Assembly: GCA_010015655.1 (NCBI GenBank)
Contig: ML976689.1
Location: forward strand, 428,294-492,293
DNA length: 64,000 bases
Origin: Bimuria novae-zelandiae CBS 107.79
Lineage: Eukaryota > Ascomycota > Dothideomycetes > Pleosporales > Didymosphaeriaceae
Reading direction: 5' to 3'
Shown: one piece after another, positions 22,883 to 35,116 of the stretch
Layout of the letters: each line of letters starts with the position of its first letter
Position numbering within the stretch: position 1 is the first letter of the stretch
Notes under the pieces: generated by a model
Seen by the model: the letters and a program-made list of their open reading frames with translations, nothing else
Database searches by the model: none
Told to the model about the DNA's origin: nothing
Translations under genes and position numbers: made by a program

Positions 22883-23359
22883 TATTATGAGGCGCTCACA
22901 CCTTATTCTAATCCGGGTTAGGGTAGTAAGGTATTATAGTACTTTATAAATTATTTAGTAGTATAAGTTAATGCGACACTTAGCGCGAGGCTAGATAATT
23001 TAATTTTATAATAAAATAAGATAACTATTAATTTATATAAAAGAACGTACTCGCATAGAAGATATATAAGTTAACTATAAGAACGGAAATAATATAAGAG
23101 AATTTACTATACTATATACTAGTCTGTTTCTTCCTCTATCTCTAGGTAATCTGGCCCCCTTAGCGGATTACCTTAGTTCGAAGCTCTTAGTAGATTACCT
23201 TAATCTAGAGCTACTATTAGATTAGAGTTACGTAATTTTAGCTAATATAAGCAACCCCGCGAGTCTTTATAGGCTAGCTATAGTATAACCTTATCTACCT
23301 CCCTTTATTTATTCTTATTTATAGTTATATTACTATTTAGGTTTTTTAAGCTTGTAATA
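22883..23359 (-). repeat. Left LTR of the nested retrotransposon (3' LTR)
   Basis: 477 bp, beginning TATTATGAGG where the unmutated copy has TGTTATGAGG, and ending CTTGTAATA for CTCGTAACA. The differences are transitions of the RIP type. Because the element reads on the minus strand this is its 3' LTR. Confidence 0.88.
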
Positions 23360-23498
23360 TTATCGTCCCTCTTAAGGTAATTATCTTAATATTTATTATT
23401 TTATAATTATATAGCGGCGCTAGCGTGCGCGCGTATAAGTAGCTATTAAGGCCTTTACTATAAGTCTGCCTTATACTCTTCTTATTACCTGCCTAATT

Positions 23499-23830
23499 AT
23501 GCCTAAAGTCTTAATAACGTCTTCTAACTAACGCCGCTAGGACTAGATAAAGGCTATTCTAGACACGAACATTAAGATACTAACTTTATATAGGCGTTAT
23601 AAAGAGAAGGGGCTAAAGTGCGTAGTAGAGTTATCTACTAGCTTTTACGCTTACTATAACAGGAGTTATTTAATATTTAAGAAAAAGAATACTATCGTAA
23701 GCTAAAAGAAATTACGTTAATAAAAGAGTTAAAGTGTCTAGAGCGTAAGGCTAAGATCCTAAAGCCTTCTTTTTTTAAGAGTATAGACGCTAGCGCCTTT
23801 ATTCTATTTTTATTATTACTACCTATATCT
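23499..23830 (+). pseudogene. Antisense Zn(II)2Cys6-like gene remnant
   Basis: On the strand opposite to gag-pol, just inside the 3' LTR. The frame opens with ATG at 23499 (MPKVLITSSN) and reaches YRRYKEKGLKCVVELSTSFY. If the TAT and TAC codons at 23589, 23598, 23646 and 23655 were once TGT or TGC, the spacing is CX2CX6CX8CX2C; the third cysteine (TGC at 23619) still stands. After an apparent frame change a charged helical stretch follows (RKLKEITLIKELKCLERK). It has the same position, orientation and order as the gene at 15995-16591. Confidence 0.6.
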
Positions 23831-23849
23831 AACTTAGGCTAGTTATAGA

Positions 23850-26800
23850 CTAACTTATTTACTTCTTTTAACTCTTCTGCGTCTTTTAACTTTTCTAAGT
23901 TCCTAGCTAATCTAGCTACAGGACTCTTAGATGCTCCGCGTAGAATTTCTCTAGCGCTATCTTATAGTTTATAAGGTTTTATACTAGTTCCTACGTGTTA
24001 TAGTTCTCTAGCTATTCTTCTTATTTTACTGAGTACTCATGCTAATATCTAATCTTTTATAAATCCTTAATTACCTCAACTTTATATTCTTTATCTTTAA
24101 GTTCTAAATATAATTCTAGTTTGGCGTCTAGTAGTGCTAGTTCTAATAATAATTTATAAAAGACTAGGTGTATTTATATATCTATAGGTAACTATAGTTT
24201 AAAATTTACTAGTCCTCTAACCTCTTGTACCTTAAATAGTCCTTTTTAAAGGTTATCTAATTTCTTACTTAGTTATATTATTTTAAGATTCTTTCGTGCG
24301 AGGAGAACTTTATCTACTTTTATAAAAGTTAGTCCTTTAATCCTTTTCTTATTTGCCTATTTTACTATTTACTTATTACGTCGTGCGATATTTCTACGTA
24401 GCGTTTCGTGCAGTTCTCGCATAAGTCTGGCTTTATTAACTATGTTTTTCGCGATGCTCTGGATGTCTAGCGGATCCTAGTGAGTCGTTGGCTCACATCC
24501 GTGGTTAGTATAGTATAGTAAGTATCCTGTAGTTGCTAATCTTGCGCTATTATATGCTAGTTAAGATATTAGTAATAGCTCTACCTAATTATCTTATAGC
24601 TTATTTATATACATATAGAGATATTATTTTAGCGTTTAATTTATTTATTTAGTCTAGCTATCTATCTTAGAATAGAAGCTTATTGTAAGCTTATGCTTAA
24701 TTACTAATTTAGCCATAAACGTGGTCTAATACGAAGATGTAAATATCTTAGCCTTATCTATAATAAACTTATTAGGCTATTTAACCTATAATATTAGTTC
24801 TTATTCTACTATATAGACTAATTTTTTTTACTAATATAGCTTTCCTAATTAGCATAAACCTCGATTCTTTAGTAAGTTAATAAATTATAACTAAGATTAA
24901 GTTATAGGGATCCTTATTCCTTAGTGCTAGTAATACTAGTAGCTTTACGATAAAGTTTATAGTTATACTTAACTATAGCCTTAAGGGCAATTATAATAGC
25001 TATAAGAGGCTATAAGGCTTATATCTCTTAGGCTTATTCTTATAATAGGCTAAATAGTTACCTAGCACCTTTTATACTGCCTAGCGTAGCCTAAGGATAG
25101 TATACTTATTCGCGATTTAACGCGTTGTCTTAGTAATTCTTAGGTATTCCTAGTCCTTATTTTTATATAACTTTTTAATTAGTAGCGGAGCTACTTACTT
25201 ACTAATTTAGATATAGTTTTAATAGTCTCGTGCTATCGATCTTGTGGCTTTATAAAAATTATATACCTAGTAATCCTTATTTATAAGCCTACTATAATCC
25301 TATATCCCCTTTATAATTAGTCTATAATAAGTAAAGTCTGTGCGTTGCACTTCTAGTTCTAGCACAAGTTATATTTTATTATAGTAAAGGGTTCTGTCCT
25401 TTACATAAGTTAAGATTATAAAGTATTCACCCTTATTATCTTCTTCTATAAGATTTAATTATCTACTAAGTACGTCTACTATAGCGTTTACGTTCCCTAG
25501 TAGATGCGTAATGCGAAGTTAAAATCTACTATCTATTTAAACTATTTAGCCTATTATTAATTAAGCTTTTTAGTTATTGTAAAGCGCGTAAGATTAAGAT
25601 AATTAGAAAATATCTTTATTTAGCATTTAGCTTTTTTAAGCTACGCTTCTTATTACTTAAAGTAGTTAATAATTATTAATAGTTTTTTATTATAGATCTT
25701 TTAGTTAAGCTTAGCTCCTAAAAGCTTTTTTATATAATAGAAGACTAGTCTCTACTTCTTCTTATTATATTTTTATAACAATACGGCCTCTAGCGCGTAG
25801 TCCGATGCGTCCGTGTAGATGTGATATTACTATTCTAGGTTATATATCTATAGTAGGGGTGCCGTTAGGAATAGGCGCTTTAGTTATTTAAAGGTTTTTT
25901 CCTCTACTTCTTATAGAGGTTACTATTTTCCTTTCTTTATAAGTTCTATTAGTAAAGCGGTGACCTTAGAGTAGTTCCTAATAAATTTATAATAGAAGTT
26001 AGTAAAGCCTAAAAAGGATTAGATATCCTTTACTAATTCTAGTAATAACTATTTTTTTATTATTATTATTTTCTTTAGGTCTATTTTAATACCTTTCTAG
26101 GATATTACGAATACTAGATATTCTATTTCCGTAACGTAGAATTTATATTTTTTAGGATATAAGAGTAATCTATGCTCTTATAGCTTTTATAATACCTTAT
26201 AAACATATTCCTTATATTCTTCTAGAGTTCTGCTTAAGTATACTAATATGTTATTAAGGTTTGCTATGCAGAATACGTCTAAGTATTTATATAATATCTA
26301 ATTTATAAGGTCTTAGAAGGTTGCTAGTATATTAGTTAACCCTATTAGCATAATTATATATTTAAAAAGGCTATATCGCGTGCGGAAAGCCATTTTCCAC
26401 TTATAACCTTTTACTATTTAAATCCTGTAGAATCTATCTTAGATATTAAATTTTGTAAACCACTTAGCTTCTTAGAGTTAATCCATAAGCTCTATTATTA
26501 AGGGTAACAGGTAGTAGTTTTTAATAGTTATAGTATTTAGCTATCTATAATCTATATAAAGTTGTAGCCTGCTATCTTTTTTACGAATAAAGAGTATAGG
26601 AAAAGCTATAGGGCTCTAACTAGGTTTTTACTTCCTTAAGCGTAAATTCTTCTATATTAGCTCATTTAACTCTTTTTTATTTATTTATAGGTAAGGGGCC
26701 TTAGGCGCTCTAGCCGTAGCTTAGCTCCTTTTACTTATAGTATCTTATAATCCTATTTCTTATGTTTTAGTAGGATAATTTTATTATATTTCTTAAATAG

Positions 26801-29350
26801 GTCTACAAATTCCTTATATTCTTCTAATAGACCTAAGTTGTCGGGAACTATCTTAGCTTCCTAGACCTATATATAGTACACCTAGCTTAGGTATTACTTT
26901 AAAATCCTTTCTATCTTATAAACTAATATTTTTTATATCTTAAATAGTTAGTTTTCCTTTTTTATTTAAGGTTTCTAGGGAGCTTCCCTTCCTCTAGGGC
27001 TCGCCTAAGCTATTACTAGTAGATTCTAGGAAAGGATCGTTTATTTAATTTAGTCTATTTATAAATTATATTATTTTAACTATTTATATCTAACGATAGC
27101 TTTAATGTCTCCTATCTTTATAATAGTAAAAACATATTAGCTCTTTAAGTCCTTAATATTAACTTATACTAGTACTATCTTAAGGCCTAGCTAACTATTA
27201 CTATATTTTTATAATTAGGTCCTGTCTACGAGCCCTATCTATAGTGGTATTCTCTTATTATAATATAGTATATTTTTTTTAACTACTTATAGGGTAATTA
27301 GATATATATTTACCCCTAAGTTAATAAGTGCTGTAACATGATGCCCGTGCACCGTAATATTCTTAATTAAGCGTTTTTTAACCTAGTAAGTGTTTACTTA
27401 ATAAGCTATAATAATTATACTATTACTAGTATGGCTTGTTACCTAGTAATAATCTAGTTTTTAAAGTCCTTAAACTTATTTTAGATCTTCTATAAGGCTT
27501 CTACCTTTAAAATCTAACTCTTAAGTTAGGCTAGCTTCGAGACTTCCTTAATTTTATACTACTTATATTATTATTAATATAGTGCATAGGTTTCTCTAAT
27601 TCTATTAGATTTATACACTCCTTAATTTCTATGTTATGAATAGTTTAGAGTAAGGCACTTGTTCTAGGCTAATATATTATATCCTAGGTAGCTATTAGAG
27701 GAAGCTACTTTTTTCTATAGGCTTAAGTATACAAAGTACTATAGGTTATATTAGTTTTATCTAATTATTAAGTAATTTACGTCTCTTTCTAGCTACGTAC
27801 TCCTTATCGTCGTACTAGTATCGCGAGGGTTATGGCCCTAAAGGAACTAGCCTATTTTAAACTTCTATTATTTATGCTACTTATAGGTAATATTAAAATA
27901 TTAATACTAACTATTCTATTTATAATGCTTAGCCTAATAGGCTAAAAAATATTTATACTAATTATTAGGCATGCTATACTAGTTTTTCTTAAATTTATAG
28001 TATTTTAAGTCTTTTAAAAAATAAGAGGCCTTAACCTTAGTTTTAAAGTGCTGTTAGCACCCTTTGCGCGTGCATTACTACCACTTGGCGTGTGTATGTT
28101 GTTCCTGGATCATGACCTAACGTAGGTACTGCTTCGGGGGTCCCTGTAGTTTTTCGGCAAGCCAATAGGCATCCCATGCGTGCGGCCCTTGTACGATCAC
28201 CTTCGCCTCGCACTAAGACGAGTGATGTAACGTACTACTACACATCTAGCAGATGTCGTCTGCTAGTCGTTAGAAGATCTAGTATTTATAGAGGGTTTTT
28301 CGTCCCTCCCCCTATTCTTCTACTGGCTCGGGGATCTCTTGCGTGAGATCCACCTCCTCCGCCTCCGCTGGCGTGAGGGTGGCCATGGCCACTCGTAGGA
28401 GGTTAGTCGTATTAACCCTGGTCTCCTGACCTTCGCAGTCTTTGGCGAAGTAGCCTTGTTTACTATATTAGAGGCAGGTCTTGTCCTTAAACCTCTGTTC
28501 TCGCTCTTCCTGCAAGATGCCGTTTCTGCCCTGGTAGCCTTCTTTAACTTATACGGCTGCTTTCCCTTGCTGTTCTTCTTTTTATACTATTAGGCTTTGT
28601 TAGTTATAATAACGTCTCTATCTTAATCTCTTCCTGCGGGTCTGGCGTTGTTTTCCTTCTTAGATAGTAGTTAGGTACTATGCTACTTCTCTAGCTTTTA
28701 TTCGTACAGGCAATTGTCCACTTTAATAGCATTATTAATAAGCTCTTCTAAATTATTTACCTTTCTTTAGTAGACTAGCTTATCCTTAACTATTTCCTTT
28801 AGTCTATTATAGTAGGTAATTATTAGTAGGGCTTTCCCTTATCTATTAAGTTCCGCTACTATTGGTTTAAACTCTAGTATATAGAGTACTACTAATTTTT
28901 CTTAACGTAGGCGTTAGAGGCGTATTTTAGCCTAATATCTTTTATTAATTATACTAAATATTCCTTTTATAGCTTTATAAAAGGACTATTAGTCCTTAAA
29001 GGCGTCTTTAGTAGCGTCTAAATTATAATCTTCTCGTTTACTATTCTTAAGAAAGTTATTAGTTATTAGTCTAGTCTATACAGTTACTTTATCCTACATA
29101 TTTATATAGGTAACTAAGATCTTATCTTATTCTATATTAAACCTTTCTAAGTTATAGTAGATAAATAGTTTTATTTGCGTTAAAAACGTTCCTAAGTAAC
29201 CTTTTTTTAGTATAGGGTTTAGGCTTAGGAACCTTTAGTTGGTGCTTTATATTTTTTTAGGTGCTTATCTTTTTGCTTATCTAGTTAATGATTTCCTAAA
29301 GCTAGGCTATCTAAGCTACTTATTTAATAATTATTTTTCTTAGTATTTTT
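23850..29350 (-). pseudogene. Decayed gag-pol of the nested retrotransposon
   Basis: No open frame of useful length survives. Gag knuckle remnants lie at 28435-28476 and reverse transcriptase remnants at about 26231-26295, in the order expected on the minus strand. Protease, RNase H and integrase should lie on either side of the RT piece, but I did not resolve them individually. Confidence 0.7.
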
Positions 29351-29415
29351 TCTTTAGGTACCTAAGCTATAGTTATTAAACTAGGTCTTACTATTATACT
29401 ATAGGGTAGTTAAAA

Positions 29416-29892
29416 TATTATAAGGTGCTTACACTTTATTCTAATCTAGGTTAAAGTAGTAAGATATTATAGTACTTTATAAATTATTTAATAGTATAAG
29501 TTAATGCGATACTTAGCGCAAGGCCAAATAATTTAATTTTATAATAAAATAAGATAATTATTAGTTTATATAGGAGAATGTACTCGCACAGAAGATATGT
29601 AAGTTAACTATAAAGAAGGAAATAATATAGGAGAATTTACTATACTATATATTAGTCTATTTCTTCCTCTGTCTCTAAGTGATCTAGCCCCCTTAGTAGA
29701 TTACCTTAGTTTAAAGCTCTTAGCGGATTATCTTAATCTAAAGCTACTATTAGATTAAAGTTATATAACCCTAGCTAATATAAGCGACCCCGCAAGTCCT
29801 TATAGGCTAGCTATAGTACAACCTTATCTGCCTCCCCCTATTCATCCTCGTCTATAGTTATGTCACTATCCGGGTTTCCTGAGCTCGTAACA
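29416..29892 (-). repeat. Right LTR of the nested retrotransposon (5' LTR)
   Basis: 477 bp, the same length as the left copy, ending GAGCTCGTAACA. Followed by the AGAGC duplication and then the remainder of the interrupted Tc1/mariner element. Confidence 0.9.
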
Positions 29893-30114
29893 AGAGCTCT
29901 CTATAACCTTAACACCAAGTTTTAGCCTATATATATACAAACCAAGCCTCAAAAAGTCACTTTTCAGCATCTCCATGTCAAAAATCCATATAAATATCGT
30001 TATTGTATGAGGTTTTGTATGGGCGCGTGATATTTGTTGGGATGCCCCACATGCCTCAGCGCGGGTGGTGACTTAAAAAATACGAGCTCCTTCGTAAAGC
30101 TGGAAGGCTGGATA

Positions 30115-31949
30115 ACGTGTTCCACCACCATCCCGTCAATCCCGTCTATCCCACCAAAACGCGTGAGGCTTCCTGTATAATATCTCTATATCTATATAAT
30201 TAAATCTAACAAGATTTTAAACTAAAATAGATTAGATAGCTCTATATTAACGCCTGTTATGGCCTTATTTATAGTATTTATTATATATTAGTAGAGTTCG
30301 TGTTCGCGCACAAGCAGCCTCCGCTTAGTTACGCTCTTAGATACCCTTTTTAGCTTCTATAACAAGCGTATAACTTTCCTAAGCCTATAGATCTCCTTTA
30401 TAAGCTATATACTATTACTATTCCTAATATTTATATTATTAGTAGTAGTTAGTAGCGCGTAGCTTTAAGTTCTTTTTAATTAAAATTATTATTAAGTTTA
30501 TAATAAGCTAATAGCTTTTAATAAACTACGTAATTGCTTAACTTATAAAGTTTTATAATTAGTAATAAAAAAGGTCTTATATAAGTTAAGCCTGCTACTA
30601 AAGCTAATTAGTTATATATAGCGTTTTAGCTATCTAGGTTGCTCCTAACTTAGCTACTGTCCCTGGTGGAGACGGCGTTCTGACAACGGTTAGACAGGAT
30701 AGGACGCGATCTGGACAATATGGCATAAGTCCTGTCGCTCTAAAGCCAGTGTAGATGTTGTTCTCTGACCGTACTAACTAACGTATACGTGGATAGATAC
30801 ACAGGAACTCCTGCTTGTCTATATAGAAGACACCTTGGCGTGCAAGCTCTCCAACTTTATATCTGTACGCTGTTTTAAGAGGAGAGAAGCAGCCAATATT
30901 AAGTAGCTATAAGAGGTGTAATGTATAGGCTAGTATACAGAGAGTGATAATCTTATTCTCTATATAGAACTAATTAAAATTTAGCGTAGCGTGGCTGCTA
31001 TGATCGTTAAGAATAAGTAGTCTATACACTCCTATTATACGCGACTTTATTTGTCTATTAAAGTGCTTTACTTACTTAAGGCTAAACTTATTTATTATTT
31101 ATTTATTATTACTAATAGTAATAACCTAGTTTAGTAAGAGATCTTTATACTAGCTAGCTTAGTAAAACTTACTAAATAAAATTATAAATAATAGTAAACA
31201 CTAGCTAGACGCATTAATATACTTAATTATTATTACTTACTAATAATTATCTAGCTAAATAATAGTTGCTCAACTAATCGTGTTAGAGCTAGTAATAACT
31301 TTTAATATAGTAGTAACCCCTATTATAAACCCAGTCTTATTAACGTTATATATATTTTAATTAAATATACTATACGCAAAGCGCGTATCTTATATAAGTT
31401 TAAACTATATATTAATTTTAATAAGATTTTTATATTTTCTGTATTATAAGTAGAATATTTTATTTTACTTTATTTAAAGTTGTAATTATTTAATAATAAA
31501 GCGCGACGCCTAGTTCTTATTAATAAATAATAATAAATAATAATAAAAGATCTTAACTATAGTTAGTATATAAAACGTCTACTATATATTATATATTAAT
31601 AACATAAGGCGGAAATCTAAAATAATTAAGGTTAAAAATTTACTAAATAAGAGACTACTTCTTGAGAGGCTATAGCTTGTGTTAGTAGGTGTGGACGACT
31701 GCCTTTGATCGTATGCCTGTAAGGTGGTCTCAGAGGGTCGTGCGGGGAACACTGTATAGCTACGTAACTCGGCGCTAGCTTTAAACACGTCTAGTTTAAC
31801 AGGCTTAAGATGCAAGAAGTAGTCTGCCTTCTTTTTAAGGCGATTAAGGACGTTATTGTTAAGCCATGTTGGTTGGCGCGTATAGCGACGCGATGGTTTT
31901 GATGGAGTGGACGGGATAGTGGTGTTGACGGGATGGTGGTGGAACACGT
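30115..31949 (-). mobile_element. Third pogo-type element, RIP-damaged
   Basis: An 1835-bp element with TA on both sides (30113-30114 and 31950-31951). The inverted ends are 25 bp and identical (30115-30139 and 31925-31949). The minus strand reads a decayed transposase: LLILNDHSSHAT near 31021-30986, then FLCIYPRIR and NIYTGFRATGLMPYCPDR around 30760-30700, ending RTPSPPGTVA near 30655. A GC-normal 125-codon open frame at 31956-31582 covers the N-terminal end. The element lies only 18 bp beyond the right TA of the Tc1/mariner element. Confidence 0.87.
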
Positions 31950-31951
31950 TA

Positions 31952-33045
31952 TACAATACTACGTTAGTAATTAAATTTTAGATACTGTATTATCTATCCT
32001 GGGATTACTTATTAACTTCTTCTACTATCAAAATCTAGCCTTTATGGCCAACTTTACCTTAACGCGAGAGTCTGGATTATAAGTACTTTACTTTAACACA
32101 GTAACGCGCTAACTTAAAGGGGGTCTATAATACTAGACTATTACTAATTTACTATTAAACAGTATAGTTACGCACTAAAATTAGCTTACTAAAGACTAAA
32201 ATACGCTAGTTCCTATTTTAAAGCTTAATATTGGAATATTCTAGTATTATAACTATCTTAATGCTTTTCTACTAATCCCTATAATAACTATATTTTAATA
32301 TAACTACTATTTAGCGCGATTTGTAAAGCGTATAATAAAATATCCTGTCTAGTATTTTATCTAATTCAAAAATTAATATATATACTATTTTTCACGGGTA
32401 GGCAAATAAGTGCCGTACTTTACTAAGTTTATATACCTCTCTTAGCTTAACGTATAATAGCTCTACACAAGCTTACTTAAATGGCGCTAAATAAAGCAAA
32501 TATTTAGCTTATTAACATGCCTAATAAGCGAGTAACCTACTCTACTAGTGTCTTTCGCCTTTATAGAGACGTATCTTAATAACATAATAAGTTAATAGAA
32601 TAAAATTAGTTTTTAATATTAAAGAGAATATATAGTATATATTGTATATATTTGCGAGTTATAATTAATTTTCTTATAATAGTAATAGCGTATTAAAGTC
32701 CATTAATTAGCATTAAATCGCGCCTTACCTTAACGTATTTTTCTATTTAGATACTACTTAACGTCCTTTTAAGTAATAATATTCTCTACTTTAATTGTTA
32801 TTAAGGTGTCTTACTGCTATATCTAATATATTTTTTATATATATTATAGTAGCCTTATAAGCCTTTTTAAGCCTCGAGGATCTGCTTACGCATAAGTATA
32901 GCTTTATACGCTATTACCTTTGCGCCTCTTTTTATCAAATAAAGTACTAAAATAATAGACGTAGGTACTAAATACTTATATTTTTTTAATTTTATTATAA
33001 ATTAATATTAATTAAGCTTTTATCTCAAGTGTATTTATTAGGATC
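31952..33045. other. AT-rich unassigned sequence with a dispersed repeat
   Basis: TA-rich DNA without open frames. The stretch 31998-32075 is a mutated copy of 63461-63531 near the right end of the window (shared CTATCCTGGG, CTTTATGGCC and CCTTAACGCGAGAG in the same order). No protein was recognised in the rest. Confidence 0.5.
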
Positions 33046-33468
33046 TGTTAGGATCTAACATAATGCGTGGCGAGGCATCGGTACTTAACTATGCGCCCAA
33101 GCCAAAATTCCTAACTTAGCCACGAATTACGTGACAAGTTACGCGTCCTAGAAATATTAAAAGTCTTAGAAGTGTCTTGGCACACGGGATCTTAAGACAT
33201 ATAGGACTCTGGGATTTATAGAATAGGACTTATATATAGGAACGTTAAAGATAGACCCTCTCTCTTCGTGTTTAACCTTATATTTAATTTATTATTTAGA
33301 TTATACTTAGGCTCTAGTTAATTCGTTTATAACTACGCCTTACTTTTAATACTAATTACTGTATTAATACGCGCGAGCTATTAATACTATTTACTTATTT
33401 GAATATTACTTTTATCTAAGAACTAACCCTAGTCTCCTTTAGGAGAAGCTACCTCGGAGGGCTTAATA
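33046..33468 (+). repeat. Probable solo LTR of a fourth, related family
   Basis: Begins TGTTAGGATCTAACA and ends GGGCTTAATA, where the 10314 family has GGACTTAACA. The organisation resembles that LTR: a TATATA box followed by a CTCTTCGTGTTTAAC segment and a TAAGAACTAACCCTAGTCTC segment near the end. No matching five-base duplication was found, so the boundaries are approximate. Confidence 0.55.
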
Positions 33469-34584
33469 GTATTACTTAGTATTTTAGTTTTTTATAATAT
33501 AACCTTAAGCGTAGGTAGCGTTAGTATATAGAGCTTTATATTAAGCTTTAATAGTATTATCTCTAATTTATATAAAACTATACTAGTATCTTAAAAGCTT
33601 ACGTAGATATTCTTCTTATAATTAATTACTTATAAACTACGTAAAAGTCTATTAAAAACTTTAGTTTTATAATATAATTAATGGCGCTGCGTACTAGGCT
33701 TTTAATCTAGCAGATATATACGCTCTTTGATAGTTAGGAGCAGCTAATATTGAATAATTCTATAAAGTATAATAGATGTACTAATATATAAAGAGTAATA
33801 ATATTATTATCCTGATAGAGTTTTTAAAATTTAAGTAAGTAATAGCTTTTATAAATATTAAATATAAGTAACTAGTGCGCGCCTGTCCCGCACTTTACTA
33901 TATACTTAATAAAATACTTTAGCTACTTTACCCTAAGATTATTGGTAGTTTAGCTTTTATTACTTACTATAAAAGCCTAGTTACGCAGTATATTATTATT
34001 CTAGTCTTAGATAGAAAGGTAATACTAGCTAGTAAAGACAATAAAGGGCGGGATCGCCTAGCTAATATCGTTAATTTTATAAATTACTAAAACCTATTTA
34101 TAATTACCTAATTATAGAGCCTTCAGTCTATCGCACTTCTCTAATTCTATAATTATAAGCTAATCTTATGTCCTGCCTATTATAAAGCTAGTCTTATTAA
34201 AGTTATAGATAGCTTTTATGCGTGGTATAAGGTTAAACCAGGTCCTAATAGCCTTAGAATTCTCATATAGCTAATTAAATCGCGTAGTAAGACTATCTAT
34301 TTATATACTAAAGTTACATAACTACTTTTTATTAACCTTACTAGTATCTTACTTAGTAAGTAGATTATTTATTATATCCCGTATAGCGACTAGCATAGGC
34401 AGAAATTTTTATAAATTTAAATTAAATATATATTTAGTATTTTTTATTAGACTTATAAATACGTCGTACAGTAATCCTGACGTGTCAACTATAAAGTATA
34501 TTTTTAAAAACTCTATAAATAGTAGTAGTGCGGCTTTTACTTTAAATTTAATTCTAGTTTATAGTTAAGATAGCTAGGGATATT
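33469..34584 (-). mobile_element. RIP-degraded pogo transposase relic
   Basis: AT-rich DNA whose minus strand matches, through RIP-type differences, the C-terminal part of the transposases at 30600-31000 and 42000-42400. The run of codons around 33840-33560 reads, with stops, the NFKNSI, LLLFIY, LAAPNYQRAYIS and KLNIKLYILTLP pieces. Its right end is cut by the retrotransposon at 34590. Confidence 0.65.
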
Positions 34585-34589
34585 ATCAG

Positions 34590-35005
34590 TGTTAAGTCCC
34601 TATAGGGTAGCTGGTCCCAAAGAGGCTAAGGTTGATTCTCAGGCAAGAGAACTAGTAAGGTAATGAAGGGTTTATTTATAGCTTACGCGTATTAATAGGT
34701 CGTTAGTATTAAAAGTAGTACGTAGTTATAAATAAATTGACTAGAGCTAATGTATAATTTAAATAATAGATTTAACTTAGATTAAATATAAGTATAGAAG
34801 AGCCATACTTAGCGTTTCTATATATATGACCAATTCCATAATATTCTATAGTCCCATACTATTCCAAATGTGGTACATGTAGAATCTCATGGTACAGTCA
34901 CGTGATCCTAATGTCTTATAATCTTGGCCTGTGAGACATCGTAGGACATTACATAATTCTTAGTAGGGTAATAGTGCCACCTTTTGTTATAAATATTTAA
35001 TATTA
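34590..35005 (-). repeat. Left (3') LTR of the third retrotransposon
   Basis: 416 bp, beginning TGTTAAGTCCC. It is followed by a 16-base pyrimidine run at 35006-35021, which on the element's own strand is a polypurine tract adjoining U3, as expected for a 3' LTR. It lacks the last 25 bases present in the right copy. Contains TCACGTGA at 34898-34905. Confidence 0.78.
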
Positions 35006-35116
35006 CCTCTCTTTTTTCTTCTATATGTCCTTATACATTAACTAATATCCCCTTAAAGTTCTATCTATTATTATTCTATTAGAGATTAAATAAACGCTAT
35101 TAGTTAAATTATAATA

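Larger units (their letters stand above)
22883..29892 (-). mobile_element. Nested Ty3/gypsy retrotransposon, heavily RIP-mutated
   Basis: A 7010-bp element with 477-bp LTRs (22883-23359 and 29416-29892) and a perfect five-base target duplication AGAGC (22878-22882 and 29893-29897). Gag-pol reads on the minus strand: a decayed CCHC knuckle (CLxYSKQGYFAKDC) at 28476-28435 and a reverse transcriptase block YLDVFCIANLNNILVYLS near 26290-26231. A GC-richer stretch at 28040-28560 within gag has escaped much of the mutation. It interrupts the Tc1/mariner element at 22882. Its LTR is the same family as the unmutated solo LTR at 36690-37222. Confidence 0.9.
21385..30094 (+). mobile_element. Tc1/mariner element split by a nested LTR retrotransposon
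   Basis: The terminal inverted repeats are 21385-21412 and 30067-30094, 28 bp with two mismatches. Both mismatches are C-to-T or G-to-A type. TA flanks both ends (21383-21384 and 30095-30096). Removing the nested element and one target duplication leaves about 1.7 kb, the usual size. The transposase reads on the plus strand from 21480. Its right part is interrupted at 22882 by the retrotransposon and resumes at 29898. The left 1.1 kb is GC-normal whereas the rest is strongly RIP-mutated, with the change at about 22500. Confidence 0.88.
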
